A stretch of DNA of 64,000 nucleotides from Hemicentrotus pulcherrimus. Its lineage: Eukaryota; Echinodermata; Echinoidea; Camarodonta; Strongylocentrotidae. The stretch lies in contig BEXV01000084.1 in assembly GCA_003118195.1 (NCBI GenBank), positions 235,928 to 299,927 on the forward strand. The letters run 5' to 3'. Under the pieces are notes generated by a model. It searched no databases. It had not been told where the DNA came from and was given only the letters and a program-made list of their open reading frames with translations. Positions 1 to 12,700 of this stretch are shown piece after piece. Within the stretch, counting starts at the first letter, position 1. Each line of letters opens with the position of its first letter. Both the position numbers and the translations under genes were made by a program.

Positions 1-45
1 CCAGTCAGAGAGTGCTCAAAATAGCCCAGTACAGTAAGGGTTAAA

Positions 46-220
46 TATAGAGTGAAACCTGCTTTGGCAACCACCTGCATATATTTCTCATTTCCCTCAA
101 CCAGTCTTTCTTATTGAAACCTGAATTTAAGGAACTTATGAATAAAGATTGATCTGACTATAAAGACCACTTTTCATGTCTTTCTTGAGCAGACTATATT
201 ACACTGGTTTGACTGTACTA
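46..220 (+). repeat. MITE family A, copy 1
   Basis: Inverted ends: left gtgaaacctgctttggcaac, right ggtttgactgta. The interior matches the family seen at 40890-41051 and 48462-48660 (accacctg, gaccactttt). TA-flanked ends suggest a Tc1/mariner-type non-autonomous element (inference). Bases 221-403 hold nothing recognised. Confidence 0.65.
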
Positions 221-403
221 GGTTTAAAAGTAAATATTTATTGAGCACCCTTATGACAGGATTATATCTGACAGAAAGAAGAAGTGAAATCTTATTTTTC
301 TACAACCACATGCCTAAAATTCATCATTCAATAACCCCAAAATGTTATTGCTTGGTGTCGTGTTAACCACGTTATATACCCCATGTGATTTAAATGACAA
401 TAC

Positions 404-730
404 CTTGAACTTCTTAAGCTGGTCTTGCTTAGCTGGCAGGTCCATCTGAGGTTGAGCACCTTGCTGATATCCATCTCTAGCTTGCTGGATACCTGACTCA
501 ATCTCAGTTTTTCTGGCCTGATACGCTTGCCACCTCTCTACACATTCCTGTAGCCTCTCACTGGATTTGTGCATGCTGCTATCAAGGGCCGCAAGGTCTT
601 CACTGCACTTCTCCACCTGCTGATGGATAGTTTCCTGTCCTGCAAGTGAAGTGGATTCTTTCACATTCTCCCCTAAAGCAGAGAGTGACTCAAGCAGTGC
701 AGCAGATGCTGCCTTTTCAGTTTGAAGATC
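404..730 (-). CDS. SYNE1: Nesprin exon 58 (last in window): spectrin repeat 33
   Basis: 327 nt, 109 codons, phase 0 to 0; acceptor CTTCTTAG, donor GTATTG. Encodes [17 protein letters not shown], the loop GQETIHQQ, and [19 protein letters not shown]. The gene continues past position 1, since a good donor follows and no KASH or stop is seen. Confidence 0.92.
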
Positions 731-3700
731 CTAAGAAGGTAAGGTAGCATATGGAAGCAGATTTTAAATTTTGATTTAATTTGAATTACGATATTGAATA
801 AGAAAAGGTTAGATCAAACATAAGTTATAAAAATTCCCCGCTTGAAAAACATTAAAAGTAACGATTATTATCAATTTTAAAACAGTAAAATAGGGCCCGA
901 CTTTCAAACTTTAAGAGCTCTCCGAACACTGCTGAGATTTTTGACGTCACAAAAGGGACCAAATTCTCATAAGGAGACGATGTCCCATTAGACTGCACAC
1001 AGTTTCAGTGCTTGTTTCCTTTTCACTTATTCAAAAGCAGGCTGATATTTCAGTGATTTCTTCAATCAATCATTTATCCTTGCCCTGAATGTTTCTTAGC
1101 AAAAGTTTATAATTATCAGCATTAGCATCACTTCCCTGTTAAATTGGTGTGAAATATGTTCATGTTTAAAATCAAACAAAATCTTATTATTGAAAAATAA
1201 TTGCACTGAAAATATGTTCATTCGTCATAGCGCATCGTATGCAGTATCGGTCAAAACACCACTACATTTTCTGGTGAACTGCTCGTATAGAGGTGATTTT
1301 TTTTTAAATAATTTGATACGCAGTTGACCTAAAACTTATATGATTGTCAATTGTAAGCTTCCCGGTTTCTAATGATACACTATTGGCTGTATTTGTGATT
1401 TTCTTAGAATGACTTTTTTAAAGAGTGAAACTAGATATGAGAAATGTAAAGCCCTGAGAAAGAAACTAAAAGAACTTGAAGATGACTGGAGGTAAATAAA
1501 AGAAAACAGAATGAACATGGGTGAAAGAGAAGGAGAGAGAGCCTGAACAAGACTGAAAAGGAATTAAAGTAACTGAATGTGACTGAAGGAAATCAAAAGA
1601 AATTAGAATTGACTGACAGAGCTTGAGAATGACTGAAATATGAGAAAAGTGACTGAATGCAATTTAAAGATAATAGAAGATGGCTGAAAAGAACTAAACA
1701 AGGCAGATATTGGCTGAATGAGACTGAAAGGGAAGAGAAAAAGACTGACATTAATACAAAGAATTAAAATATCTGAAATGAACAAAAAAAGAGGAAAGAG
1801 GAAACATTTCAAAGAAGAAAACAAAACAATGATAAGAGTAGAACCTTTAAAGTAGTTATCTTGTTTTGTATAGATTCCATGTTGCCTGATGGATCTGCCT
1901 TGGTGGATAGCTGGTGTTTCAGGTCTCTCAGTTGCTGAGTGTAAACTTTCTGTGTTTGCTGGAATGCTTGGTGTTCTTGAATCATATCTGACTGTTTACA
2001 TGCACACTCCTGTTCCAAACAAACATGGGTAGGCAACAAATTGTTTTTTAAAGAAAATAAGAGAAGATAAGATGTTGTCATTAGTTGGTCTGGTACTCAT
2101 TAGACTTATGCTGAATTTGATGGTTCATCCATCAGAGTCGATCATATGGCTAATCTTTTCTTCAGCTGTTGCTATTCTGAGCCTTATGTTGTATATTTCA
2201 TTGCCTTTCAAGTAGTGAAACATAAAGAAGATTGATTCCTTCAAAACAAGATATTATATAAGTACCATTTAATTAGAGTGCATTCCATAGCACATGTATA
2301 AATTTGAAAAGGGTATTGTTCATGTTAAATCAATATCAACATACCAACAACGATTTAGGTAAACTGCAAACAACAGAAGATCCCTGTGTCTTACCTGGCA
2401 ATCTGATTCAATCTTCTCAAATCTCTTCACTAGCTCTGCAAGAGGTACTTTGATTGATTCATTATTGGGACTCTCCTCTTCTAGCTTCTGAGCATGCTCG
2501 TTGACCTTTTCAAGATCACGACGTTGTCTCTCAATATCTTGCTGAATACACTGAGATATTAAAGATATAAGATATATCAACTTGGTTACATATCTTCAGT
2601 CTCAAAAAGCCATAATTATCATTTCATTTCCTCCTTAGATACAATGCATAAAAACATCTTTATGCAAAATGTTTATCATCCTCAAAACAATTAAATTCGA
2701 ATTTGGAAACTACAAGATAATACTGCAGTAAATTCACATTTCATTCATTTTAATGTGGAAAAAGCCTAAAAATTATGAGTAAAAAAGAAAACACAAACTT
2801 AGAACACCACACATTGCTGTTTCCTACATCATACAGGGGCAATTGCTGTGTGCAGTTTTTTAACAAAATATTATGAAGTTTCCATCAATTTTAGGTGGTT
2901 TACAAAGTAGAGTCTGCATGAAGGGTACCAATATATGAGGACAGAGCAAAACTATACAACGTGTACAACCATGAGGAAAACATAATACCTTGCATCTATC
3001 CAGTTGCGCTTTCTTTTCTATCAGAGTTGCTTTTGGTTGTTGAGCATCTGATAGCTGGGAACAGGCTTCCTGCAACCATCTAGACAGTTTGTCTTTTCCA
3101 GCATCGAAACTCTCCCATTCTTTTAAAGTGATCTATAATTGAAGACATAAACAAATACATTTGCACAAAATCAAGCCATTCTGTAAGCGGGCACCGGGTG
3201 ATTTTTACCTAACAGTCCCTGCCTTTTGGCGCCCAGAAAACAAAAGTGAGTCCCAGGCACCAGTCTTTTTTTGTTTTTTGCGCCCGGTCTTGGAGACTTA
3301 ACTTTTCCTCTTTTAGAAACTTCACATGTCCGGCACTAAATTTTCACAAATCTGACAAAAAACTTACTGGACACAAGTTAAATGTGGACTGAATGAGCCC
3401 TAACAACTCATTTTACAATGAGAATCCTAAAATCCTTCCGTGAATGAATGCATAGACCACACACTTTTGCATGTTGTTTTTGTCTCTGTCTGTGGTTTGT
3501 TTACATCTCAACATAAACTGTACATATGTGTATTTTCGTATATATATTCTCTCAGCAGGGAAAGAAATACACTGGGGCGGCAGACGATTTCACTCCTGCA
3601 ATAACATAAAGAGCTGCCTAAACAGGCCAAATATGCCCCCGAAACAATTGCCAGCCTGCAGAGCGGAGATCGAGCGCATGCGAGCAACACTCTCACATCG

Positions 3701-6700
3701 TCTCAAAGTTAGACTTGGTTGTGAAAACTTTACTTTGAAAAGAAGATTATCAAAATTCAGTATAAATGGCCAGAATAATCACAATCCAAGTCTTTATTTC
3801 ACACCTCTATTCATGAAAACTATATCAAATGTGCGGCAATCATGACAAACAAACAAAACAAATTGGAGAAAAATAAAGATTAATGTTGAAACACTTACTT
3901 TTTAAAACAATGCTCCAAAATTATTCTATTACCGTAATGAATCAGTTTTGTAGTTTTCAGCCGATTCACAGCTCAATATCATGTAGAAAAGCTATAGAAA
4001 CCGCCGCTGACTTTCTTTCGTTGACGGTGTCTTGTTTGCGCTATCATTTAATAAATCGTCTAGTTTCAGTTTATGATACATCAAAACGAATTTGACCGCT
4101 AAAAAACTCAGTCCTTTTCGTGCCTGCGAAATGTTACAGGGTTTTATGTATCCACGATATGGTAAGGTATGGATCAAGTTATTTACGATCGAATTTGTGT
4201 CTACGATTTTTAGATTTTTAAGAAATGCACACAGTGAATACGAAGCGGCTGATCACTAGGATTGATCTAGAATATGGTGGATTAACAATTCACAGTGCCA
4301 TCTAGCTACACCCCGTTGAAATCTAAATGTTTGTTTTACATGTATATGTTATGCTTTAATATGAGAATATGTAAATAAGGTTTTGAGCTTTAAAAATAAA
4401 CCTCTTGCAATAATCTATTGTTAAACATATATAATAAAAATAACTATGACATCCTTTCCTCCCTCAAGTATGAGCAGAAACTGGAACAATGAATTACAAT
4501 TCCACTATTATAAAGGCACTCACCCACCATTGATATTTTTAAAAAGATCTTAAAACTCATCTATTCCAAAAACAACCCGAATAACTGTAAAATAAGCTTG
4601 AATAAGTATTACAATGCCTTCATTATGTCTTTTTAAATTATTGCTATTATTGATTTATACATGTAATGATATTATATGTTAATTTAGTTAGTAATGTTTG
4701 ATCTTCTTGGTAATTTAAGTAATGGTAATTGGTTAAGTTATGTTAGTAATATTTTGTTTTTTCTTGAAGTAATTTTGATTTGTGTACAGCGCTCTGAAAC
4801 TTTTATGTCACAAGCACTATATAAATTTTTAGTATTTTTATTATTATTATTTTGTAATTCATAAGTTCAGTTCATGAAGAAGTATAATAAAGAAAATTAA
4901 ATTATAGAAAATTATACAATACTAATGATCAGTTACACAATACTCTTTATTCATTCTGAGTTCTCACCTGCAGTTTGTCTTTAATACTGTTCATTTTCTG
5001 AACCAGTTCATTGTAGTTCAATGTCATTCCTTTGACCTCTGCTTCCATCAAGTCTTGACCAGTAGGAGCTGTGTGCTGTTGAGCTTTCTCTGCCTTACTG
5101 ACCATTGCATGTACAAGACTCTGACCACGATGTCTGCTTGACATCAGTTCCTATGGAAACAAACAAGGACAATTGTCAACAAGCTAATAATGTGTTGAGA
5201 AATAAAAGCAAAGGATTGCTTGGCCAACAAGAGAAGTGACATATGAGCAATTTAGATCAAAATAAAAATTGTTTGATTCCTTTCATTATAAATGTAAGTC
5301 CAAATAAAACATAATTTCAAATTAGAGGACTTAAAGCTGTCAGATCCCTGCTTGCTTTTACTTACAAGCATACACATGCTTTCTTGGTAAATTACACAAA
5401 AGCTGTAAGTTCTTTTGGAGGGACTTGGTGATGAGGAATAATGTCTTACAAAATGGCACTCATTCATTAGTGACTCCTTAGATCAAGATTAATGTATCTT
5501 GATCTTCGGCAACCAGCCGTGTTAGACATGTCGCCCCGGGGTGCGAGATGGGACTCTTGTAGCATGCCCCCATTTAAAACAATCATACAATAACATTTAA
5601 TATTACATTTAATCAAAAGGGCACTAGCGCATTGACTTGGCTTCAAACCCGGAACCTCCCAGCTACCACACTACTGCTGTACCGCTGAGCCATCATGCCT
5701 CCTTCGTAATTAATAGTGAAGGCAGAATTTGGAAATCAAAATTCAAATTTCAATGTTCAAGGTTCATTTATTTTCACATAGATAAGACTCAGAAGCATAC
5801 CTGTACAACTTGAAGTCTGTTCTGTATATCAGTTTTGCTTCCTGTAAGGTCATCACATACATCCAACTTTTCACTTGCTGCTTTCTGCCAATCCTTGCAA
5901 TCTTTGCTTGCTATCTGATATTTGTTTTCATCTTCAACTGACCGCTCAAGATGATGCTCCAGTTCCTACAACGGATCAGCAAAAAATTAAAAAAACGTTT
6001 AACCCCTTGACTGTCATCATGTTTATGAACAATTGCCATCCATAAACTTGCGTTACATTTTGACTTACAATGTTTATTGCTGTTTTTTAAATAAATATTA
6101 TACATGAAATATCTTCCATGAGAACAAACTGACATATTCTGTTCTATTTGAAGAAAAACAAAATTATTTCTTGTCTGTACACATTTTACAAAACTCCAAT
6201 TCTAGGGCCACCCAGACACAGAAATAGTTAATGACAACTCCTCTTGGTCCTTATCTGGAAACACTGAGGAGTACTTAAGTTTTAATTGCATTAAAAGAAG
6301 ACATTTAAAGGAAATTTATAATACAGAGAAAGTACAAATTCATGACAGCCTTATTTTGGACAAATAGTATTCTTTCCTAAAACACTTTAGGTAGTTTGTT
6401 GAATACAATATGCAATAGTTCTGAGCCCTCTTTAACAATTATAATTGATATTAAGCTATTGAAATCATTGCACTTGACTGGCTAAAACAGGAATCCATCT
6501 AACTTGTTTGTGAAGGGGTCTAGATTCAGATTTGTAAGGTCTGTTTACACAAGTCCAAAGTTTGGGGTCTGGATCTAAAGGGGAGAGGAGGCCGGATGTC
6601 TGTACCTGTTCTTAGTGTTGAGCCCTGGCTATGGGCAATGTTGTCATAAAGCTGTAGTATATTATGTTGTAATTAAAGATAACAAGTTTTATGAAACGGG

Positions 6701-9700
6701 CCAAGACTTACTTTGAGTGTCATATGTAGAGTCTGGTACTGTACAGCTAACTTAGTGGCCTCACTGCTAATGTGAGCAGTGTTAGGGTTAAAGGTAATGT
6801 GACCCTGACCTAACGAGGTCACTTCTTCTCTTAAAGGCTGCTTGTCCTCACTCTCCATTATCAGCTCCTACAAATTTGAAAAACAAAACAAAAGATGAAT
6901 TATAATAATAATCAAAATAACCATAATAATAGCAAAATAGCAATAATAAATAATGATCATTCTCATATTATGATACAACGTTCCTAAGTGCTTTAAAGAA
7001 GTTTGGATATTATTACCCTAGCTTTAACTCTGGCAGCCGTAAAAAGGGCGGTCCATTTGAAGGAATAAATCCTGCCAGGTAACAGTTTAATATTCGGTTG
7101 GAGAGTGGAAAATGTGGATTATAATGTCTTGCCAAAAAGCATGTATGTAAGGAATACATGTATATTTACTTTAACTTTTTGTAGCTTTTCCTTCTTCTCC
7201 TTCAGGTTCTCACTTTCTCCTTCTATGTTGCCTACATCCTTTTTGACACCTTCCATCCAAGATGACAAGAGCCTTGCTTTCTCTTGAAACTCTCTCCAAA
7301 GTGATGCATACTGCTCTAGGTTGTAGCAGGAGTCCTGGGCTAGCATTCTAAGAGCCTCCAGCTCATGGTCGAGGGACTGAACCTGTCTTGTGATGCGGTC
7401 CTGGCCTGGTCTAGCACTGGTGTCAGGTAGAACCTGATCCGAGTGAGATGTGACTTGGTCTAAAAGAGCCTCTCCTTCTGGTAGAGATGCCAAGATGGCC
7501 TGCCCAAAAAATAATAATTACAAAGAATCAAGGTAGAAATACATGGGCAGATATGGCATGTATGGAGATGGAAGATTGGGCGATGTGGAATTGTCTACAG
7601 ATTTAGATGAAGAATGGTATTTTTAAAAAAGACTGCATACTCTCTCATTCTCCTTGCATCCTCCCCACCAAAGAGACTCAAAAGTAGATAATGATGATGA
7701 TAATGAAGATGAAGATAGTGTAGATGACAATGATATTTGTGGTGATAAAGAAGATAAGGAGGAAGATTACCATGATGGTGATCCTGCTGGTGATACTCAC
7801 CTTGACCATATCAAGCCTGGCTTGGTTCATCTCCATATCAGATGCTACTTTACAGCAAGGTTCCATCTCTTTGGTCTTACTCTGTATCCAGGATGATAGC
7901 ACTGCCAGCTCATCATCCAGCTTTGCATGGTCATCAGCTATCCTCTCTAAATTACACTTAGCATCCTGCAAAGAATCAACCCATGTTATATTACATTTAC
8001 AATAATGATAACAAGCATTGCTTTTTAGTGGACCCCTCTGTTTCCAATATGTATTCCTAAATTTATTGTAAATGTTTATACCGGTAATTGATTTGTAATG
8101 TTTTGTTGAAAACATGAATAAATTGAATTGAATTGAATAACCCTAATCTTGACACTTAGCTTGACCCTGAACCTAACAATAAACCTAAAAAATGACACCA
8201 ACTCTTTTTTTACTGTTACCATAATGGAAATGGCAGGATGTTTTGCAATTAAGCCCATGTACATATTTAAAGATGCTCACATTCAAAGGCATATGTTTCG
8301 ATCACCAAATGTAGAAAAAAGGTAAAGTGGAGATAATACTTGTAGTAATGTAATGTAATATGGAATGTGCTCGTAATAATGTAATAAATGTAATACAGTT
8401 AAACCTGTCTAAGCGACCACCTGTTTTAAAGGACCACCTGTCCATAACGACCACTTAAAGTCCCCAGTGAGATTTCATGAAGTTAAGAACCTGTACACAA
8501 CGACTACCTGCCTAACGCGACCAGCAACCACCAAAAATGCCCCCACAATGACCTAGCGCCAGCCATGTAGCAACCAACAATAGCCTTGTAGCGACCAGCA
8601 ACAGCAATGCAGCACTTGAGCAAATCATTCGCAGCTAGGCAATTGGCGACACAGCGGCAGCTTATTAAGCTAGATTTAACATCATTTACACCAAACAGAC
8701 TATTCACCCCCAGGCTTTTATTAAAGCTTCAATCAAAACATTTAATTACCGCCAGGATGTGGTTTCGTGCACATTTCATTAAGGGCTGTGCAGTGGCATT
8801 ATCATAAACTTGGCTATCAATTCCTCGCTTGTTGGCGCATCGGCCTAGTCTGCGAGAGGCCTGGTGAGTGGGCGGGCCCTGTCTGTCAATCAGTCATTCA
8901 GACTCGTTTATTTCTTTTAATAAATTTTTGAATGCTTTTTTTTTTAAATGCCAGACAAATAAAAATATGTTAAATCATTTCATATCTTTATTTTGTTTTA
9001 AAACAGTACCACTCTTTGTTCATTAAATTTTACACAACAACAAACTAAATTTGCGTTGTACGATTTATCCATCGTCTCTCTCTCTCTCTCTGCCTCATTT
9101 TCGCTCGACGGAGCCCTTATAAAGTCACAGAAAATTGTTCGCGCACATGCAGGTCTGCAACAGGCCTGTCAATCGATTATTCAAAATCAAAATGGCCTTC
9201 AACGCCAACCTGTCTACAACGGCCGCTATTTGTGTTTTCCTAAGGCAGTCGCTACTGACAGGTTCAACTGTAGCAGGGAATGAATGGGCCATTTGAAGTG
9301 GTCCGTCACACCCCCCCCCCCCTTCGACCATGAATCCCCTCCAAGGCCACACAGCTCGTAAATCTCATTCCAGAAATTGCGTGACGTAGGGCTAGAAAAA
9401 TGCACTGTGGTAAAAATATGTTGGCTGCTTACCAAGGAGCATACAAGGACAGTGATTACACGTCCCGCAAGCTCCCAAGTCCTTGCTATAACTAGCCCAC
9501 ATTTGGCCGTACTAAGGGAATTAACAACTTCTTAATAACCCTCACCCGCCCCAAAAATACCAAAATACACATTTTACTTTAATCATGTTGAAAGTTAAAC
9601 TTTGGACTGGCTGTGTAAGAAAATATCTCAATATAGTATTTTCGGATTTAGCCATTTCTAACTCTTAATTCCCTGGTAGCACAAAGTCCGGCTTATGTGT

Positions 9701-12700
9701 CGAGATGAACTAACAACTTTTAACCCTCATCCAACAAAATCGTAAACATAAAACATAATTTATGTATCTTCATCCATTCCAACTCCCTAGTAATAGTGTC
9801 TAAATCAATTATTTTAAATGGTCACTACTCCAACAGACTAACAAGTTTATTCCAACCATTTATTGATCCAAATAAAGTTGTTCATGTGTAAAATAAAGCC
9901 TTTAAAGGTACTATGTCCCAGTTGCAGGCCCAAAAAATGAAAAGGTTTAATTCTGACGGCATTTAAAAGATAATACTAATTTAGAACTTCCCTTAACTTC
10001 CCTAAGTGGGAAACACCTTATTTTCGGCTTCGATAATTAGCAAAGCCATTTTAGACACTTGTTCGTGTAGTCTGTCGAGCGTCACTGGAGATGAGCTCTC
10101 CAGTTTTCCCAGTTTTTCCCGTTTTGTCCTGTTTGACAGTGACATCAGTAAGCCCAGTGTTTCGGCAGTAAATTGCTAAGTTCCGGCCAAAGAAGTGAGT
10201 TTCTGATATTTAGATTAAGTTATGTTAAATGTGCAAATGATAAGTTGATTTTAATTTGTTATACTTGAGTAAACATTTTAATCGCACGTGTGAAAGTGAA
10301 TCTTATACATGTGGTGCTATGCCAGGGACATTACTGTATAATTTGTTGCCGTTTTGACGAACAGTAAAAGTGGATAAATGTAAAGGGGAATAAGAGATTC
10401 TGTCAATTTATATTGACCTGTATTGTGTTTATTTATTCATTGCAAGTGAAGTTTTGCTTTGAAATATTCATGTAGATTTCTGGATAATGTAATTTACGAG
10501 CAAGTGGTTTGTACTGTGTAGGGTGTAAATGTCACCTACTTTATTATGCACACAGTTAGAGTCAAGCTTTATACATGGGGCTTTGCATTGAAAGCAGTCT
10601 TCATGTTTTGAGTTAAACATAAACAGAAAGTTATGAATTATTGGTTTGTAAAGAATGATTGAGTATAGTTGTGATAAAGGAATTTAGTTACAATTTTAGG
10701 GGGATTATTAGGAACAAGTGTTGATTTTCAGATTGGGTTGATAGTTTGGAAAGATGTGATTTAAACATGTTATTGAGATAGGCTTTTGGATTTCAGCCAT
10801 AGCATTTATTTTCGTTAAGCATCAAGATGTTTATGAAAGTATACATTTGTAGTGACAAATGTTTAATAAAGTCAGTTGCCTTTATTAATTATGCAAATAC
10901 ATGTTTATGTATGACGAGGTTCAGGTTTAGAACAGTTTGGGTATTTGGTATACAGGTGGTTTATATTAATGAGTACAAGTTCATTAAGTTGTATTAGAGG
11001 CACTCAGAATTAAGAAAACAAATGAAACTTTTTTCGTGCAATACTTATTAATTTATTGTATTTTCTGTGCATCTGATTCTCATTACAGATTGAATTTTGT
11101 GCCTGTGTTGTCTTCATACCACGTTGGAAGAAGCTAATAAAGACTTCACATTAATCCCATTTTGAGTTTGGAACTTTCGCAATTTGTATCATGGTCAGCG
11201 AGCCATAAAGACTATTAATGCTATTAAATATATTACTCGTTGCGAATGAAGTATCAAAAACAATATCGCTAGTGATATTCGTTTGTCTCACAATGTGATC
11301 AACAAGGAATCTAAAACTAAACATGACGTTTCGTGCGCTATCTGCAGTGTTGCAGATAGCGCACGAAACGTTGTGTTTCTTTTAGATTCCTTATTGACCA
11401 CATTGCGACACAAACGAATATCACTAGCTATATTATTTTCAATAACAAATATTATTTGTCGAATCGACTCGAGAGCTACATGTATAGAGCCAATAAGAAA
11501 TAGTCTGATTTTCAGACCATTGTACCGAATGGTCGTACGTTTTATGCTGCGCAAAGATTCAATCAATTAATTTCGGCCATTACAAGAAGTCGGTTATTAA
11601 AGTAGACAAATGCTCATGTACCCTTTACAACTCTTTTCATAATAATTACAATAATTACAGTGCTTACATAGTGCCTTACTTTGTCAGAAGTCTCTAAGCG
11701 CTCTACAATAATGCAGAATAATTACCCTGTATATTTTACCAAAGAAGAAAAAGCCAGTCAGTCACTCAATAGTGTCTGACAGTGAAATCTATCAAGTAAA
11801 CGGGTTTCCTTGCATAATGTGAATATTAGGACACTGCTCACGTTTAAATTTCACAGATAGGACATATATGACATATTCATAATTCCTGCAAAGTTCTACA
11901 GAATTTGATGTTGGCTGCAAAAGGGAATACCGGTAGTATCTTTATAGTGAAACCTGGTGGAACATCACAAATGAAATCAACTGCCTACTTAAATATTATT
12001 GAGCCTAGTCATAAATGAATTTTAATTAAAGTATCAGTTGGAAGAGCAACGTAATTCAAGAGACAGTACATACCTGTGCCTTTTTGTGAAGGTCAGCATA
12101 CATATCGGTTAATTTGTTGACCTGCCCTTTAACCTCTGGGTTACTGATCCCATCATTACCTAGAAAATCACTCTGTTGATTGACTGATTCCACCATGGGC
12201 TGATGGTCTCTCATTGATTCACAAAGAGCCTGCATATGAAATGGAAGAAAAAAAATTAATTCAATGATCCAGACAAAATGACTCCATGTACATATGCAGA
12301 TTACAGTGGCGTTGAAGCTTAAAACATTATTTCAGTTAAATTATTTCACTGCTATCATTTACACTACTACATGTCCATATATGTACTACACATATATCAA
12401 TGATTTTTTATGCCTCTGCTTCAAAGTAGCCAGAGGCATTATATTTTCTGGTTGTCCGTCCGTCCATACATCACGTTTTTGTGATAACGATATTTGCTGA
12501 ACTAATTGATGGATTACCGCCAAACCACGGTCATGTATGTATCTTGCAGAGCTAATGAATGATTAGATTTTGGAGTCACGAGGTCAAAGGTCAAAGGGCT
12601 CATTATGTATGCAAAAATAGTTCGTGATCGCATTACCTCAAGAACCAATTGATGGATTACAGGCAAACTAAGGTAATGTATGTATTTTGCAGAGCCAATG

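Noticed and set aside
3471..3845. 124-codon plus-strand frame
   Set aside because: No recognisable domain, intron location, and composition unlike the nesprin exons; likely chance.
7654..7896. Asp/Glu-rich plus-strand frame of 80 codons
   Set aside because: Produced by the GAT/GAA tract and antisense to exon 50.
8786..8830. gtgcagtggcattatcataa resembles the start of U4 snRNA
   Set aside because: Similarity stops after about 20 bases and none of the stem I/II or Sm site of U4 follows.
11283..11570. Two overlapping open frames of 95 and 92 codons on opposite strands
   Set aside because: They are mirror products of the 196-bp palindrome and contain no domain.
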